This document shows, in pieces, positions 1 through 11,085 of a stretch of 64,000 nt of DNA. Below the pieces are notes generated by a model. The model was not told the origin of the DNA. It saw only the letters and a list, made by a program, of their open reading frames with translations, and did not search any database. The DNA is from Phaeosaccion multiseriatum (taxonomy: Eukaryota > Ochrophyta, other classes), in assembly GCA_965112735.1 (NCBI GenBank), contig OZ218952.1:2542001-2606000 (forward strand), given 5' to 3'. The position numbers were made by a program, and so were the translations under genes. Numbering within the stretch: position 1 is the first letter of the stretch; each line of letters begins with the position of its first letter.

Positions 1-162
1 AGGAGGATGCTCTCCCCGCCTAGAGACAAATCAACCCATCATTTAACCAACCAACCAATCAACCATCCAACCGACTGACCTACCAACCCTTCTTCCCTCC
101 CTCCCTCCCTTCCACCCTCCCTTCCTCCCTCCCATCCAACCAACCTTCCCTCTCGAACGCAG

Positions 163-704
163 AGCCCCAAGGCCGGTCGCGGTGGAGGTGGAGGAGACGG
201 CGAAAGGGGCGAGAGGGAGTTCTCCGCAGCGGCTCTGGACTGGCAGCCACCCGAGAGACCTGGTGTGGACAACTCCGTCAACATCGTGGACACCATGCAT
301 CAGCTCCGGGATGAAGGCTATGAGGTGCGTGTGTGTGTGCGCGCGCGTGCGTGGGTGGGTGCGTGGGTGGGTGCGTGGGTGCGTGAGTGCTCTTTCTCCC
401 TCTTTTTTTATCTCTCGCTAGGTCCATCTCTTGCTCTCTCTCCCGGCCTCTCTCCCTCTCGCTCTTGCGTTCCCTCTCCCTCTCTCATCGCTTTCGCTCT
501 CTCTGTACGCAACGTCAGGTACCCGAGGTGCTGACTAGTCTGAAGTACATTCGCACGGCCGGAGCCGACGACGTCAATACCGAGGTGAAGGAAGTGAAAG
601 AGCAAGCTGCGGTGGAGTGGGAACATCGCATGCAGCGTTTCTCCTCGCAGCAGGAAGATGGCAGCGACGCCACGCCCAGACAGCAATTGCATCAGCAGTA
701 CCAC

Positions 705-743
<39 letters not shown>

Positions 744-836
744 AAACAGCAGACGCAGCAGCGGCAGAAGCCACCGCAGCAGCCGACGCAGGAGTCAGGC
801 TCTCGCCTGTTCGACAGGATCGTCGCAGCAAGGTGA
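163..836 (+). CDS. 3' end of an unrecognised protein with a polyQ tail (partial)
   Basis: Two terminal exons are visible, 163-324 and 519-836, joined in phase 0 and ending at TGA 834-836. The upstream sequence (1-162) is pyrimidine-rich and reads as intron, so the start lies outside the window. The visible protein begins with a Gly-rich stretch. It continues with a likely folded part around DNSVNIVDTMHQLRDEGYE and VPEVLTSLKYIRTAG, a charged helix (EVKEVKEQAAVEWEHRMQRF), then a Gln tail of more than 30 Q interrupted by K, T, R and P. I do not recognise the family. The polyQ is encoded mainly by CAG, so it may vary in length between strains. Confidence is good that this is coding, because phase and splice sites agree. 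Function is unknown. Confidence 0.6.
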
Positions 837-1057
837 CGAAACGCGATGCTAAACTGCGGTGGGCAACTGAGCCGCGAAGCGATGATGCCGTCACTCACAG
901 CTTGTGGCACGGTAGGCAGAGAGGCCGAGCCCCCGTGCGTGAGCATGCGCGTGCGCGTGAGTGTCCGCGAGAGCGAGCACAACTACAGATGATAGGTTTG
1001 GCCTCCCTTAGCTACTCCACCCCGGGGGGGGGGCGTTCTGACCCCCTCACCGCCCCG

Positions 1058-1447
1058 TGGAACTTAGCCCCCAAGGTCGTATCTCTCCGACTCGTTCGGC
1101 CCCTGACATGTTTCTGAGGCGGCCCTGGTTCCTGCTTCTGGCCGGCGTCAGCGGGCCAGGCAGGTTCCAGGTTCTGGGGGAAAGCCATGTAATAAGGCAA
1201 TGATGACGGCCAAGGCTGGTTCCTGCTTCTGGCCGGCGCCAGCCGGCCTGCTTCCTGCTTCTGGGCTGGCCTGTCTCAGAAGCGTGTCAGGGGCCGAGAC
1301 TCGTCAGTCCTCCCCATCGGAACAAAGTTGATACCAGCCAGCGTTCTGTGTCGAATCGACCGTTCGTGTCGGGCCCGCTGGAGCGCAACGGCCAATCGCC
1401 GCCGAATGACGCAAACAGCTCTCGCATAAGCCCCCATGTCCAGATGT
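1058..1447 (-). repeat. Dispersed repeat R, copy 1 (coding-like on minus strand)
   Basis: Homologous to copy R3 at 61076-61277 (opposite orientation) and to the shorter copy R2 at 13618-13727. On the minus strand R1 reads as a short arginine-rich segment containing AYARAVCVIRRRLAVALQRA and SIRHR. It is interrupted by a miniature transposon at 1096-1297. Outside that insertion R1 and R3 align nearly end to end, through the sequence around the shared block aacttag..cccaaggtcgtat. The repeat is probably a fragment of a larger mobile or multigene element. Confidence 0.7.
1096..1297. mobile_element. Miniature inverted-repeat transposable element (MITE-A, copy 1)
   Basis: A 202-bp element with terminal inverted repeats. 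The outer 13 bases tcggcccctgaca are perfect at both ends and the match extends imperfectly to about 24 bp. It is flanked by a perfect 7-bp target duplication, gactcgt, at 1089-1095 and 1298-1304. The flanking repeat R1 is uninterrupted at the same position in its relative R3, which shows an empty-site-like state. The interior is GC-rich with repeated 'ttcctgcttctgg' and 'ggccggcgccagccgg' motifs and has no coding capacity, so it is non-autonomous. A 7-8 bp duplication would be compatible with hAT-like DNA transposons, but the superfamily is not established. Confidence 0.85.
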
Positions 1448-1725
1448 TCGGGGGGGGGAGAGAATTAAAAGGAGAGGGAAGATCCGAGAGAGACAGGTGG
1501 GAAAAAAGAAAAAAGAAAAAAGAGAAAAGAGAAAAGAGAAAGAAAATTAAATACAGGCGTTGGTCGTATAAACTCACAGCTGGCTTCGCTCGAACCAACT
1601 TTCCTTTCAACTTCTTCCGAGAAGAGAGAGCCTGTTTTGTACCGCAGCATGTTGAGGATAGAGAAGGGAGACGCACTATCCCAAGGATCCGGGCGGGCTA
1701 TCGCTGAGGCTTCGTCACGGGTGGG

Positions 1726-4700
1726 ATGGCGGCAGTAATACGCCCAAGAGGAGACGTTGCGGGTGGGATGGATGTTCCTTTCCCTACTAGAGAGGATGAA
1801 GGAGACTTCGAAGTGAGGGAGCTTCCGCCCCCTCCTCAAAAGGCTGAGCGACAGTCCTCAATACTGAATATCCTCAAGCGTGGGTCAAGCTCGAGAAACC
1901 GAAGCGGGATGGAGGGAAGACGGCGAGACATGAGTGAGGTGGACAGCGAACAGAGTCTCGACGAACAGAGTCTCGAGGGTACATTAGAGACGGAGAAGGA
2001 AGGACGATCGAGCAGTAGCTCAATCTACTTGCACAGTAGTCCCGCCAGCGGTGGGGGTACTGCTTGGTCCTTCCTGTCCTCTATGGTGAGGTCTAGGTCG
2101 CAAGGACCAGCAGCAGCAAGAGGAGGAGGAGAAGGAGGGGGCGGAAGAGAAGTAGGACGAACGCTTTCGCAGCCTGGAGCTGCAGCACGAGTGCAGAGTG
2201 ATAGGGAAAGTTCGGGGGGCATCTCCCTCGCAGGCCTGTTTCTGTCGGACCGAAGAGGCTCACGCAGCAAACACGATAGCGGGGAAGATGTGGAGCAGGA
2301 GAAGAGAGGGAGCGGTGGCAGCGGCAGAGAGCAGGGGGCAGCGAAGCAGGGACAGGAGCAGCAGCCGGGAGTGGACGAAGAGCAGCAGGAGCAGCAGCAA
2401 GCTCTATTGAAGAGCAGGGCAACCCTGATCCAAGAGGTATGGTGTTCGCCCTGTAATAGAATGTCGTTCCTTCCCTTCGTGTTGACTGCGGTAAGGCCTT
2501 ACTCGCCCCCCCTTCTCCAGTACCTTCGCCAGTCTTGTGCTCGAAGGCAGCCTGCTATCGCTCATGATCTCTTTCTTATCTTCTCCTCTTTCTCTCCCCC
2601 TCCCTTCCCCTGTCCTTTTCCCGCTCTCTCTCTCTTCCTCTGTCCCTCTCCCTATCTTTCTCTTTCTCTCTCTCCGTTTATCATGTCCATCTTTATCGCT
2701 CCCTCTCCCCTGCTCTCTCTCTCTCAGCTGATGGAAGGCCTTCAAGACGAGGAGCTCACCCGCCTCGGTATGGCCCCTGGTGGAATAGACGACTTCATCA
2801 TTGGCTGGATACATGCTTGCCGCTTCAGGCAGGCCGAGGTGAGTCGGGAGCTCCATTCAATTAATAGGCTTGCTTTCCCCTCTTTCCATTGGGGGATTGC
2901 TGGCTGTGAGGTGGTGCTTATTGCTGTTTATCCACGCTCTCTTGCCGCAATTAATCCTAACCCTCTCTGTGGTGTTGACTTTTCACTTCGCTTTACTTTG
3001 CCTTGCTTCGGGGTTTCCGCTCAGGCGTTGCGGCGCGTCAAGGCCGTGGTGTCGTGTTGGACACCCCAGTTCCGGTCACACGACTTGCAGGCACGAGACG
3101 TCATTGACGCACTCCTCCCAGGTACTGTACTGTTGGGTTTCTCCCTCGCTCTCCCTGTCTTGCTTCCCCTCCCCCCTCTCTCTCGCTCTCCTCCCTCACC
3201 TCCCCCCCTCTCTCCGTCTCTCTCACTCTCCCTATATCCCTCCCCTCCCTCCTTTCTCTCCTCTCCCACCCTCCCGCCCCCTCCCCCCTCCCTCTCACTC
3301 CATCCCTCTCCCTCCTTCCTCCCCCCACCCCCCCTCCCCCGCCATAGGGGCGTACAAGCTCCTGCCCGGCAGAGACGGATCGGGGCGCTTCCTCCTCGTG
3401 GTCACGACACGCTTGGTGGACTACGACCGTTGCCCAAAGGAGCAGTACCGACGATGCCTTGCATACCTTATGTCGATGGTGTGTGCCTCCCACAAGTGGC
3501 GGCAGGACAATGCAGGGAGGGCAGGAGGAGGGGGGGGGGGGAGCGGTCCAAGGAGTGGTGGTAGTATGGGCGGTGGTGTGGGTGGGGGTGGGAAGAAGAA
3601 CGGGGCCGATCGGAGCATTGCGGGTGATGATGATGATGATGGTGAGGGTGGTGGTGTTAGTGATGATGACGAAGCTGTCGGGCCCCCAAGAACGAGGGTT
3701 GAAGGAGCAGGAGGAGGAGGAGGAGGAGAAGGAGGAGGACGAGGAGGAGGAGGAGGAGGAGGAGGAGGAGGAGGAGGAGGAGGAGGAGGAGAAGCAGAAG
3801 CAGGAGGGGAGGGTTCTGGCGTCGATGATCGCGATTGCAGCACAAAAGGAGGCAGCAGGATGTCAAATAGCACAGAGGAGGAAGGAGATACTGGGAATGT
3901 AAATAGAGCAGCAGGAGGGGAAGGAGAGGAAGAAGAGGAGGGAGAGGTTGACGAGGAAGAAGAAGACAACAACATGAGAGAGATGGGAAGGATTGCTCCA
4001 CCTTCGCAGGAGGAACGCTTGTCCAGCGACCAAGGCGAAGGGAAGGCGGGACGCAATTGCCACTCCTCATGGGCAGAGAGAGCTTCTTTTCCCAGTCTCG
4101 TGGTCATCATCGACGCCAAGACAGGTGCGGTGGGGGGGGCACTTTTGCTCTGCCTTTGCTTTGTCGCTGTGCCTGGTGGTGATGCACCTGCAGCTGCTGT
4201 GCCTGCTACTGCTGTGCCTGCTACTGCTGTGCCTGGTGGTGATGCACCTGCAGCTGCTGTGCCTGCTACTGCTGTGCCTGCTACTGCTGTGCCTGCTGCT
4301 GCTGTACCTGCTGCTGCTGTGCCTGCTGCTGCTGTACCTGCTGCTGCTGTGCCTGCTGAGAGTGGTCTGGGGCCGGGAGGGGCATGCTGTTCCCTTGCCC
4401 CTCTGAGCCTCCTTTCCCCCTTGGGGTACACACTCTCTCTCTCTCATACACACACACACACAACAGACGTCAGTTCCAAGGCAACGAGGGCGGTGATCGA
4501 GACCCTCTGCTCGGACAGAGACCTTGAGGGAAAGGCCTTCTCCGACAGCTTTGTGAGCCCTCGAGTGTCGGCCCAGCCCATCGGTCTCAGCAAGATGATG
4601 GTGGTCAACGCCTCCGCTCTCGTCAGGTGGGTATCGGTGGGTAGAGGGTATGGAGAGGGAGGGAGGGACGGACCCACGGAGGGAGGGAGGGAGGGAGGGA

Positions 4701-7700
4701 GGGAGGAAGGGAGGGAGGGAGGAAGGGAGGGAGGGAGGGAGGGATGGAGGGATGGAGGGATGGAGGGGAGGGAGGGAGGGAGGGAGGGAGGGAGGGAGGG
4801 AGGGAGGGAGGGAAGGAGGGAGGGAGGGAGGGATGGAGGGATGGAGGGGAGGATGGGTGGGATGGAGGGAGGGAGAGGCTGCATGCTACTCACTGACTTG
4901 CCCACTGCGATGAGAAGGCCGTCTGTTTTTGTAGAGGAGAGAGGCATTGTTGCGCTCTGCCGCCGGCCTCCTCAGCGATGAACCTCTCTCCCTCCCGCCC
5001 TGCTTATGTATCAATCTACGTCTCATCCCCCCCTCCTCAACGACGGATGCAGAGCCGGTCTACTTGGCTACAAGACCGACAGCGGCAAAGGTGGTGCCGC
5101 TCCCGTCCTCACCCTCGGTGAGTGTAACGCTTGACATGCTCTGTAACGCTTGACATTGCTCTACGCGGAAGCCTCGGCTCATTCACTCCTTTCTCTTTCT
5201 TCTACTTCTCCATGCATGTGTGTGTGTCTCTCTCTGTGGGTGTGTGTGCGTGTGTCTGTCTGTCTGCCTGTCTCTCTCTCTCTGTGTATGTGTGTGTGCG
5301 TGCGTGCGCCCCCTTATCCGAGCAGGTGACGTGCGGCCCTCAACTTGGGAGCGCGAGGTGGGCAGCGCGGGTATCGCCACCCTGCCCGACGACCTCGGGG
5401 CCGGAGGGAGGGCCTGTGGCTGGAGCTGGAACGATATCGTGGGGAACTTCATCCAGTGAGTGAGAGGGAGCGAGGGGGGGAGGCAGGGAGGGAGAAGGAG
5501 AGGGGGAGAAGTGCTGCAGTACGTCGTAGTGTGCTTTGCTTTTTTTAGGCTCAAATCCCCTCCCTCCCCTCCTTTTTTCCTCCTCATTCATCGCCATCCA
5601 CCCGCCCACCCCCCCCCCCCTTCCCCCATCCCATCCGCTACCATCCCATCCACTGCCATCCACTGCCATCCCTAGACGCGAGGACCTGATGAAGCACTAC
5701 GAGGCCTCCCCCTTTGTGTCGGACATCTCCACTTACCTCAATGTGGCGCACAGGGTTTCCGAAGCCTCCACCGCACTCGCCTATCTGGAGGCCCTGCAGA
5801 AGCTCGCTTTGCCCATGACGGACGGAGAAGGAAGAGAGGGTGGCGAGGGTGGTGATGAAAGTATGTGCATCGACGTCGCCGCCGACTCCGAAGGTCAGCA
5901 CGAAGGCCAGCATGAAGGCCAGCACGAAGGGCACCTGCAGCAGCAGCAGACACGGCAAGGAGGAAGAAGCCTTCTCAGAAGGCCCCTTCTCAGCCCTTCT
6001 GCGGGGCAAGGCTTGGCTGTGCCTGTGGCCTGGGTCAAGAAGGAGCTTGGAGATGTGAACGATGCAAGGCTCGTGGTGGAGCAAGTGCCTTGGGAAGGCA
6101 ATGGTGTCAAGAGCGAGGTGAGGAAAGGAGGGGAAGAGGAGAAGAGTGTCACCAAGTCCTGCTGCTATATCACCAGCTGCTGCTGCTGCTGCTGCTGTAT
6201 CACCAACTACGGCTGCTGCTGCTGCTCTACTTGATTTAATACAGGTGGCGCAACTCATGAAGGACATGCAGCGGGACAATGTCGAAGTCAACGGTGAGTG
6301 ATTCAGTAAGTCAGTCAGACAGTTAATGAGTCAGTAAGTCAGTGAGTGAGTGAGTGAGTGGGGGAGCGAGGGCTTATCCCTCTCTATTTGAGTCCTCGCA
6401 GTCGCTCTTTGTCCCACCTTCCGCCGCATCACCAACCACTGCTGCTACTGCTGCTGCTGCTTCTTTACCCTTGCTCTTCCACCTCCCCCCCTCCGCCCCC
6501 TCCCTTCCCTTCTTCCCCCTCCCCTTCTCCCAAAACAGGCCTAGAGATTGACCCCTCCAAGAGCGAGCCCGGAGCAGTGATCCAGGCACTCGCAGAGGCC
6601 ATGAAAGAGGCGGCTCGGAAGCCCTCTTTAACCTCCGCCCAACAGCAGTACGACGACTTGTGTGTGATTGATCCCTTGGGGGACATTGATGCCTTCCTGG
6701 CGGCCAGGGACGTGTTGCTTAGCACCAAGAGGACGAGCAGCGGGGGGGACATTTGGATGTGCGTCAATCGCCTCTGCAGGAAGGGTGAGTGTTTTGCGTG
6801 AGGGAGGAGGGAGGGAAGGGAGGTGGGAGGGAGAGAGGGAGGGAGGGAGGGAGGGATGGAGGGAGGGAGGGAGGGAGGGAGGGAGGGAATAAGGAGGACA
6901 AGGTGGGGAGTGAAAACGGGGAGGGGGGCTGAAGGGGGGGGCGAGCAAGGAGACGGTAGGTCTTGGGTTGGGAGGGTTGCTTGTGACTGGGCTCCCAACA
7001 CTCGGTGGCACTTCCACCGTCCGTGGTGATATTGTATATATGCCAATGATCCAAACCTTACGTATGTGGTGTGGATACGTGTGCGTGTGTGTGTGCGTGT
7101 GTGCGTGCGTGTGCATGGGTGTGTGGATGGCGACAGACGATGTCGTGGTGGTGTGTCCGTCATCTTCGGAGGCAGACCCCCTGCACATCACTGTTGAATG
7201 CATGCGTATGGACGGGCAAGTGTACGTGGAGGGGGGGGGGCTGGAGCCGGAGGAAGGTCAGGAGTGCAGCCAGCAGCAGCAGGAGCAGGAGGAGGAGGAG
7301 GAGGAGGAGGACGGGGCGGAGGCGGGAGACGAGAGTGGAGGGGAAAACACTTCGACGGGGGCAGGGGTGGGGGGGGGGGGCGACGACCCGAGCCTCGGTG
7401 CGAGTAGTCCTGGTAAGAAGAAGTGGAAGCTCCGGAGGCGGAAGAAGAAGGACAGGGAGAAGAAGGAGAAGGAGAGGGGCGTGTCGGCGGAAGAAGGACG
7501 GCGCACCTCTGGTGATGAGCAGGACGAGGGGGCACGGAAGCGAGCTTCTCGCGGACGCATCAGATCCTGGAGGAGAGGTGAGTAAAGCTCAGAGGGGCCA
7601 GGGGGGGGGAGGGGGGGGGGGGGGTGAGAGGGGGGTACCCTGCTGTCTTTCTTTCCGCCTTTCGTTCACGCGCTTGTGTAATCATGTTTTTAAAATCAAT

Positions 7701-8457
7701 AAATAAATGTGTTAACTACTTAAATGTTTAATTTTGATTGCGGGGTCCACAGGGTCCAAGAGCTTCACTAAAGGCAGCTCGAACGGACCCGGAGGAGAGG
7801 CGGAGGAGGCAGAGGTGGAGGGGGCAGGTCCTCCTTTGGACCGACAAGCCGCAGCGAAGGTGAGGGAGCCAAAGAAGATGGGCGCTACAAATAGCACTCT
7901 CATGAATAGTGTCCATGTACCTCAAGTCCTTCACTTGCTTCCCTCTTGGTCGTCGTATGTGTAGCCTCACATTCTTTTGCTTGCTTGGATGGCTCCATCA
8001 CTAGTATTGTCACCTTTCTTCTTTCTGAATGTCCCTCTCTCCCTCTCCCTCTCCCTCCCTCCCTCTCCCTCTCCCTCCCTCCCTCCTCCTCCTCCTCTTC
8101 TCTCTAACGTGATGGGACTGATTTGCACACATATATTTGGTCTATCGTCCCTCGATCCCCCAACAGAGCGGAAAGGGCAGCAAGTCTTCCCTCATGGACA
8201 CGGCTCCTGCTGCCCTTGCCCCTGTGATGAGGAGAATGTCATTCCGCAAGATTAAGCGGGGTACACCGCAGAGCCGCTCCGCCGGTGATGTGAACGACTG
8301 GACTGCCGTCAGGCGTAAGAAAAGCATCACGCAGCAGGTGAAGCTCGACTCAGACCCTGACCCTGACCCTGACCCTGACCCTGGTCCCTGACCCTGACCC
8401 TGACCCTGACGCTGACCCTGACCGTGGTTCTGACCCTGATCCCTGTCTTTCGAGGGT

Positions 8458-8506
<49 letters not shown>

Positions 8507-9546
8507 ATGTGTCATGAGAGAGTATCCGGAGGAAAGCCGTCTGTCTCGCGCGTGTGTTTGTGGTGGGCATGTGTGGTTGGTTGTTCATTGGTCTCATTTT
8601 CTTCCCCTTTCCACACGTCTTCTTCCCTTCCCCACCTCTCCTTTTCGCTCACAGCCATCTGTGAGGCGAACGTCGCGGGCCTTGGAAGACATTTCTGAAA
8701 CCGGAGCCGCCACCGCCGCCGGAGCAGCAAAACCCATGGGGGTTACCGTAGGCCTCCCCAAAAAGATGCCTCTCGGAGCGAGTCACGGCTTGGGCCACGG
8801 CACGAGTCGATCTGCGGACGACATTAGTGCAAAGGCACAGGGCTTTGTGCGCATCACGTGAGTGCGTGTGTGTGTGTGTGTGTATGTGTGTGTGTATGTG
8901 TGTGTGTGTGTGTTTTTTTGTGGGGTGATGTGGGTGGTTAGTGGTGGTGACGTGGATGGTTAGTGGTGGTGATGTGGATGGTTAGTGGTGGTGATATGGA
9001 TGGTTAGTGATGGTGACGTGGATGGTTAGTAGTGGTGACGTGGATGGTTAGTAGTGGTGATGTGGATGGTTAGTGGTGGTGATGTGGATGGTTAGTGGTG
9101 GTGACGTGGATGGTTAGTGGTGGTGACGTGGATGGTTAGTAGTGGTGACGTGGATGGTTAGTGGTGGTGATGTGGATGGTTAGTGGTGGTGAGGTGGGTG
9201 GTTAGTGGTGGTGACGTGGATGGTTAGTGGTGGTGATGTGGATGGTTAGTGGTGGTGATGTGGATAGTTAGTGGTGGTGAGGTGGGTGGTTAGTGGTGGT
9301 GACGTGGATGGTTAGTAGTGGTGACGTGGATGGTTAGTGGTGGTGATGTGGATGGTTAGTGGTGGTGAGGTGGGTGGTTAGTGGTGGTGAGGTGGGTGGT
9401 TAGTGGTGGTGAGGTGGGTGGTTAGTGGTGGTGAGGTGGGTGGTTAGTGGTGGTGATGTGGATGGTGGTGTGTCAATTGTATTGAGGCCTCAAATGCATT
9501 GGGATCTAGCAAAGCCCGCCCCCTTACCCCACTGTATGTTTGTGCG

Positions 9547-9584
<38 letters not shown>

Positions 9585-10249
9585 CCATACATTTGTGCGG
9601 TGTGTGCGTATTGTGCACATGCGTGCGTGCGTGCGTGCAGGTGCAAGACCAAGATGTCGTACAAGATCTGCGAGGCCGACCCCAAGAGCGAGGAGGACGC
9701 CGTACTCTCTCGCGTGGACGGGAGTTACGAGCGTGTCTTTGAGCTCAGGTGTGCCCATCGGTCCACCACCACCACACCACCACAGCACCGCCACAGCACC
9801 GCCACAGCACCACCACAGCACCACGCCCTCGTCAGGCCATCAATGTTCCACCCCCTCTCTCTCTCCCTCCCCCTCTCTCTCCCTCTGTCTCTCCCTCTCA
9901 TCATCTCTTGCCGAGCCCCCTCTTTATTTCCATCCAAACTCACCTTCTCCCTTGTCCTCTGTCCCCCACCTCCCTTAACTGTATCGTGTACGTGTGTGTG
10001 TGCGTGCGACACGAAACTGCCATTCCATCCATCCATCGATGGGTGACACACAACAGGAACGGGTCCATCTCCTCGGGGCTGGTACCCAACATGGAGAACC
10101 CAATCGTGCGCATTTGGACGGCACCGGCCCGACACCCGCAACACTCCCTGCACTTGGCCAGAGCCAGGGTGCTCACCGACGGCGTCGACGCGGAGGGCTT
10201 GCACGCTCTCGTGTTGGATGGGGGTGGAGGAGGGGGCGGCGGGCACTGA
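1726..10249 (+). CDS. Large CRAL-TRIO (Sec14-like) lipid-binding-type protein, 16 exons
   Basis: Exons: 1726-2436, 2728-2838, 3025-3121, 3348-4124, 4467-4626, 5053-5117, 5326-5455, 5676-6117, 6245-6293, 6539-6784, 7137-7577, 7753-7859, 8167-8337, 8655-8857, 9641-9748, 10057-10249. All phases agree, giving 1336 aa. The N-terminal ~240 aa is Ser/Gly/Gln-rich. Next comes a CRAL-TRIO-N-like helical part (DDFIIGWIHACRFRQAEALR) and a CRAL-TRIO-like core: GAYKLLPGRDGSGRFLLVV, SLVVIIDAKT and KMMVVNASALVR. Such domains bind and transfer phosphoinositides or other lipids at membranes. The core is split by a ~190-aa Gly/Glu/Asp insert in exon 4. The C-terminal half (from about residue 680) is rich in Lys/Ser and ends in a possible beta-rich domain (KMSYKICEADPKSEEDAV ... 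NPIVRIWTAPA) that I do not recognise. The first ATG in frame is used. Two adjacent genes are possible but no internal promoter or stop forces a split. Confidence 0.7.
4165..4360 (+). repeat. Intronic minisatellite (about 15-bp units of gctgtgcctgctact type)
   Basis: Lies in intron 4 of the CRAL-TRIO gene. About 12 imperfect units alternate between gctgtgcctgctact and gctgctgtacctgct. A longer internal block containing ggtggtgatgcacctgcag is duplicated. Confidence 0.85.
4658..4870 (+). repeat. Intronic (GGGA)n / GGAT-interrupted satellite
   Basis: Intron 5 of the CRAL-TRIO gene consists largely of gggagggagg runs broken by gggatgga units. It is strongly purine-biased and of the kind that can form G-quadruplex or triplex DNA. 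A similar array occurs at 6796-6886 in the intron following exon 10. Confidence 0.85.
8352..8448 (+). repeat. Intronic CCCTGA hexamer array
   Basis: About 14 tandem or near-tandem ccctga units starting just after the donor of exon 13 (8338). It is followed by a (GT)n run at 8461-8505. The complementary unit is TCAGGG, one base from the vertebrate-type telomere hexamer TTAGGG. Confidence 0.85.
8933..9462 (+). repeat. Intronic 22-bp minisatellite (~24 copies)
   Basis: Tandem copies of a 22-bp unit built on tggttagtggtggtga plus a variable c/t/g-gtgga end fill the intron between exons 14 and 15 of the CRAL-TRIO gene. Variants (gacgtgga, gatgtgga, gaggtggg) are arranged in blocks, which suggests recent unequal crossing over or slippage. 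It contains no spacers and is not a CRISPR array. Confidence 0.9.
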
Positions 10250-10377
10250 CGGACGGAGTAGGGAGGGGGTCGAGGCCACCGACGGAGGGGAGAGGGTGAG
10301 GGACTTAGCAGGGGCGCTGGCGAGGGTACTGAACAGACCCAGGGGGGTAGGGGGTGGGGGGCAGTGGACGGGACGAA

Positions 10378-10411
<34 letters not shown>

Positions 10412-11085
10412 ACAGTCGGGTTTGGTTTGGTTTTGTTACCCTTGGGTTCCTTTTTGTATGGCGTTTTGTACTATCGTACGTACCCTTTGGTTTATGTTGC
10501 TGAGGAGGGGGTGAAGGGAGGAGAGGAGAGCTTGGAGGGAGGGAGAAATTTTCTAGAGCGCGTGTTGGTGCGTGTGTGTGTGCTTGCGTGTTTAGGTGTT
10601 TAGAGAGAGGGGATTTATAGATGCATAGCTACGAGAGAGAAAAGAAGAGGGAGGGGAAGCGAGAGGGGTGGGTGTTGGCTGGCAGCGGTCAGGAGCGAAG
10701 ATTGGCATTTTGCGTATCATTCTCTGGGCCTGCCTCTTCCCCCTCCTAGTGTCGGCCCTGGAAGAGGTTATCAGATTACTGATTACGGCCGGCGCAGCCG
10801 GCCTGATTACTGATTACTGCCGGCGCCAGCCGGCCTGATTACTGATTATGGCGCCAGCCGGGCCTGATTACTGATTATGACCGGCGCCAGCCGGCCTGAT
10901 TACTGATTATGACGGGCGCTAGCCGGCCTGATTACTGATTTTTGGCGCCAGCCGGCCTGATTACTGATTAGTAACCTCTTCCAGGGCCGACTAGTGAAAA
11001 AGAAGAAAAGAAATTAAAAGTAAAGGTGTCTAAAAGTAAAGGTGATCATCCCAATCGGCGTAACGGGCAGAGAGGAAGTGGAGAG
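10250..11085. other. Intergenic region with GGCT run and MITE-B
   Basis: The 3' flank of the CRAL-TRIO gene contains a short (ggct)n run at 10379-10410. MITE-B follows, then an A-rich stretch (about 10995-11040) just before the next gene. No gene is seen. Confidence 0.6.
10752..10990. mobile_element. MITE-B: short inverted-repeat element with tandem palindromic core
   Basis: A 239-bp element with a perfect 19-bp terminal inverted repeat (tcggccctggaagaggtta), flanked by the 6-bp direct repeat ctagtg at 10746-10751 and 10991-10996. The interior is six to seven imperfect copies of a unit of about 28-30 bp alternating ctgattactgatta with the near-palindrome ccggcgccagccggc. It has no coding capacity. 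The termini begin tcggccc, as in MITE-A at 1096-1297, which suggests the same transposase family. Confidence 0.85.

Larger units (their letters stand above)
837..1725. other. Intergenic region with dispersed repeat R1 and nested MITE
   Basis: No gene is supported here. It holds the 3' flank of the polyQ-tailed gene, repeat copy R1 (about 1058-1447) and a miniature transposon inside R1 (1096-1297). An A/G-rich stretch (about 1455-1550) and the presumed promoter of the CRAL-TRIO gene follow. No clear TATA box is seen. Confidence 0.6.

Noticed and set aside
3421-4431. 336-codon proline-rich ORF on the minus strand
   Set aside because: It is the antisense of the Gly/Glu-coding exon and the adjacent GCTGTGCCT minisatellite; no splice sites or domain-like segments.
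8352-8448. True telomere or chromosome end
   Set aside because: The CCCTGA array is internal to a gene whose exons continue on both sides.
8933-9462. CRISPR-like array
   Set aside because: Units are contiguous with no unique spacers, and the locus lies in an intron of a eukaryotic gene.
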